A stretch of 64,000 nt of DNA from Litorivicinus lipolyticus. Its GTDB lineage: Bacteria > Pseudomonadota > Gammaproteobacteria > Pseudomonadales > Litorivicinaceae. A program made the translations under genes and the position numbers. The stretch is taken from positions 1,240,001-1,304,000 of the forward strand of contig NZ_CP045871.1 in NCBI RefSeq assembly GCF_009650135.1, read 5' to 3'. Of this stretch, positions 63,896-64,000 are shown one piece after another. Positions within the stretch are counted from its first letter, which is position 1, and every line of letters starts with the position of its first letter. The notes beneath the pieces are model-generated. The model saw nothing but the letters and a program-made list of their open reading frames with translations, had not been told where the DNA came from and did not search any database.

Positions 63896-64000
63896 GTGGC
63901 TGCAGTGTTACCCAGTATTAGTGGCATCCGCTCACAGCTCGCCGTTCCGATCATGGTGCTGGCACTGCTGGGCATGATGATATTGCCGCTGCCGGCTCTG
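63896..64000 (+). CDS. flhA: FlhA, export gate protein (5' end only)
   Basis: The first 35 codons from a GTG after AAGGAG, cut by the window edge. They encode a short cytoplasmic start and the first membrane helix (L-A-L-L-G-M-M-I-L-P-L-P-A-L), matching the FlhA N-terminus in sequence and place after flhB. The full protein, about 690 residues, would be the main export-gate component. It has its own sigma-54 promoter. Confidence 0.85.
   Translation, partial: MAAVLPSISGIRSQLAVPIMVLALLGMMILPLPAL

Overview
The window reads as a chromosomal segment from a polarly flagellated gammaproteobacterium, moderately GC-rich by eye and probably marine. Evidence for this is the three-tier FlrA/FlrB/FlrC (FleQ/FleS/FleR) cascade with sigma-54 promoters, a FlgM/sigma-28 tier, FlaG and CheV, and the yfhM-pbpC gene pair known from E. 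coli. The genus cannot be named from the sequence alone.

Layout. 1-7.1 kb: an alpha-2-macroglobulin with an N-terminal LprI-like domain, overlapping penicillin-binding protein 1C. 7.1-10.5 kb: a small accessory zone with a tRNA 3'-end remnant, a minus-strand operon (rubrerythrin, GlpC-like Fe-S protein, DUF3501), an IS3-type transposase scrap and an orphan secreted protein. 10.5-13.1 kb: flgN-flgM-flgA (minus) facing cheV (plus). 13.2-23.6 kb: flgBCDE and flgFGHIJKL (hook, rod, rings, junction). 23.9-28.7 kb: five tandem flagellin genes. 29-31.5 kb: flaG, fliD, fliS, fliT-like. 31.5-35.3 kb: flrA, flrB, flrC. 35.4-40.8 kb: fliEFGHIJ. 40.8-41.7 kb: a minus-strand response regulator with a degenerate GGDEF domain. 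41.8-57.0 kb: a chemotaxis block made of STAS-cheY-cheA-cheW, three related chemoreceptor genes (the middle one dead) and cheR-cheD-cheB, then an unusual receptor-like protein and a second STAS protein. 57.1-63.8 kb: fliKLMNOPQR-flhB. The window ends inside the first codons of flhA.

How it works together. FlrA, from its own sigma-70-like promoter, is expected to switch on sigma-54 promoters; FlrB/FlrC then drive the structural operons. I can read seven -24/-12 sites, before flgA, flgB, flgF, flrB, fliE, fliK and flhA. Once the hook is complete, FlgM is exported and sigma-28 is freed. Sites of the form (TAAA or TCAA)-N15-GCCGNTAA lie before flgM, three flagellins, fliS, STAS-cheYAW, the receptors and cheR. 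This gives an almost complete flagellar hierarchy legible directly from promoter sequence.

Most unusual points: a receptor-like protein after cheB with a CheZ-like D-x3-Q motif and an EIELF tail shared with CheD; mosaic gene conversion between two flagellins; a chemoreceptor pseudogene with at least four independent lesions; an LprI-like/alpha-2-macroglobulin fusion; and a response regulator with a decayed GGDEF domain. No CRISPR array, rRNA, prophage or complete mobile element was seen. No stretch above 300 bases lacks a gene or a described site; the longest gaps, 23597-23896 and 28727-29005, hold a terminator, promoter sites and inverted repeats.
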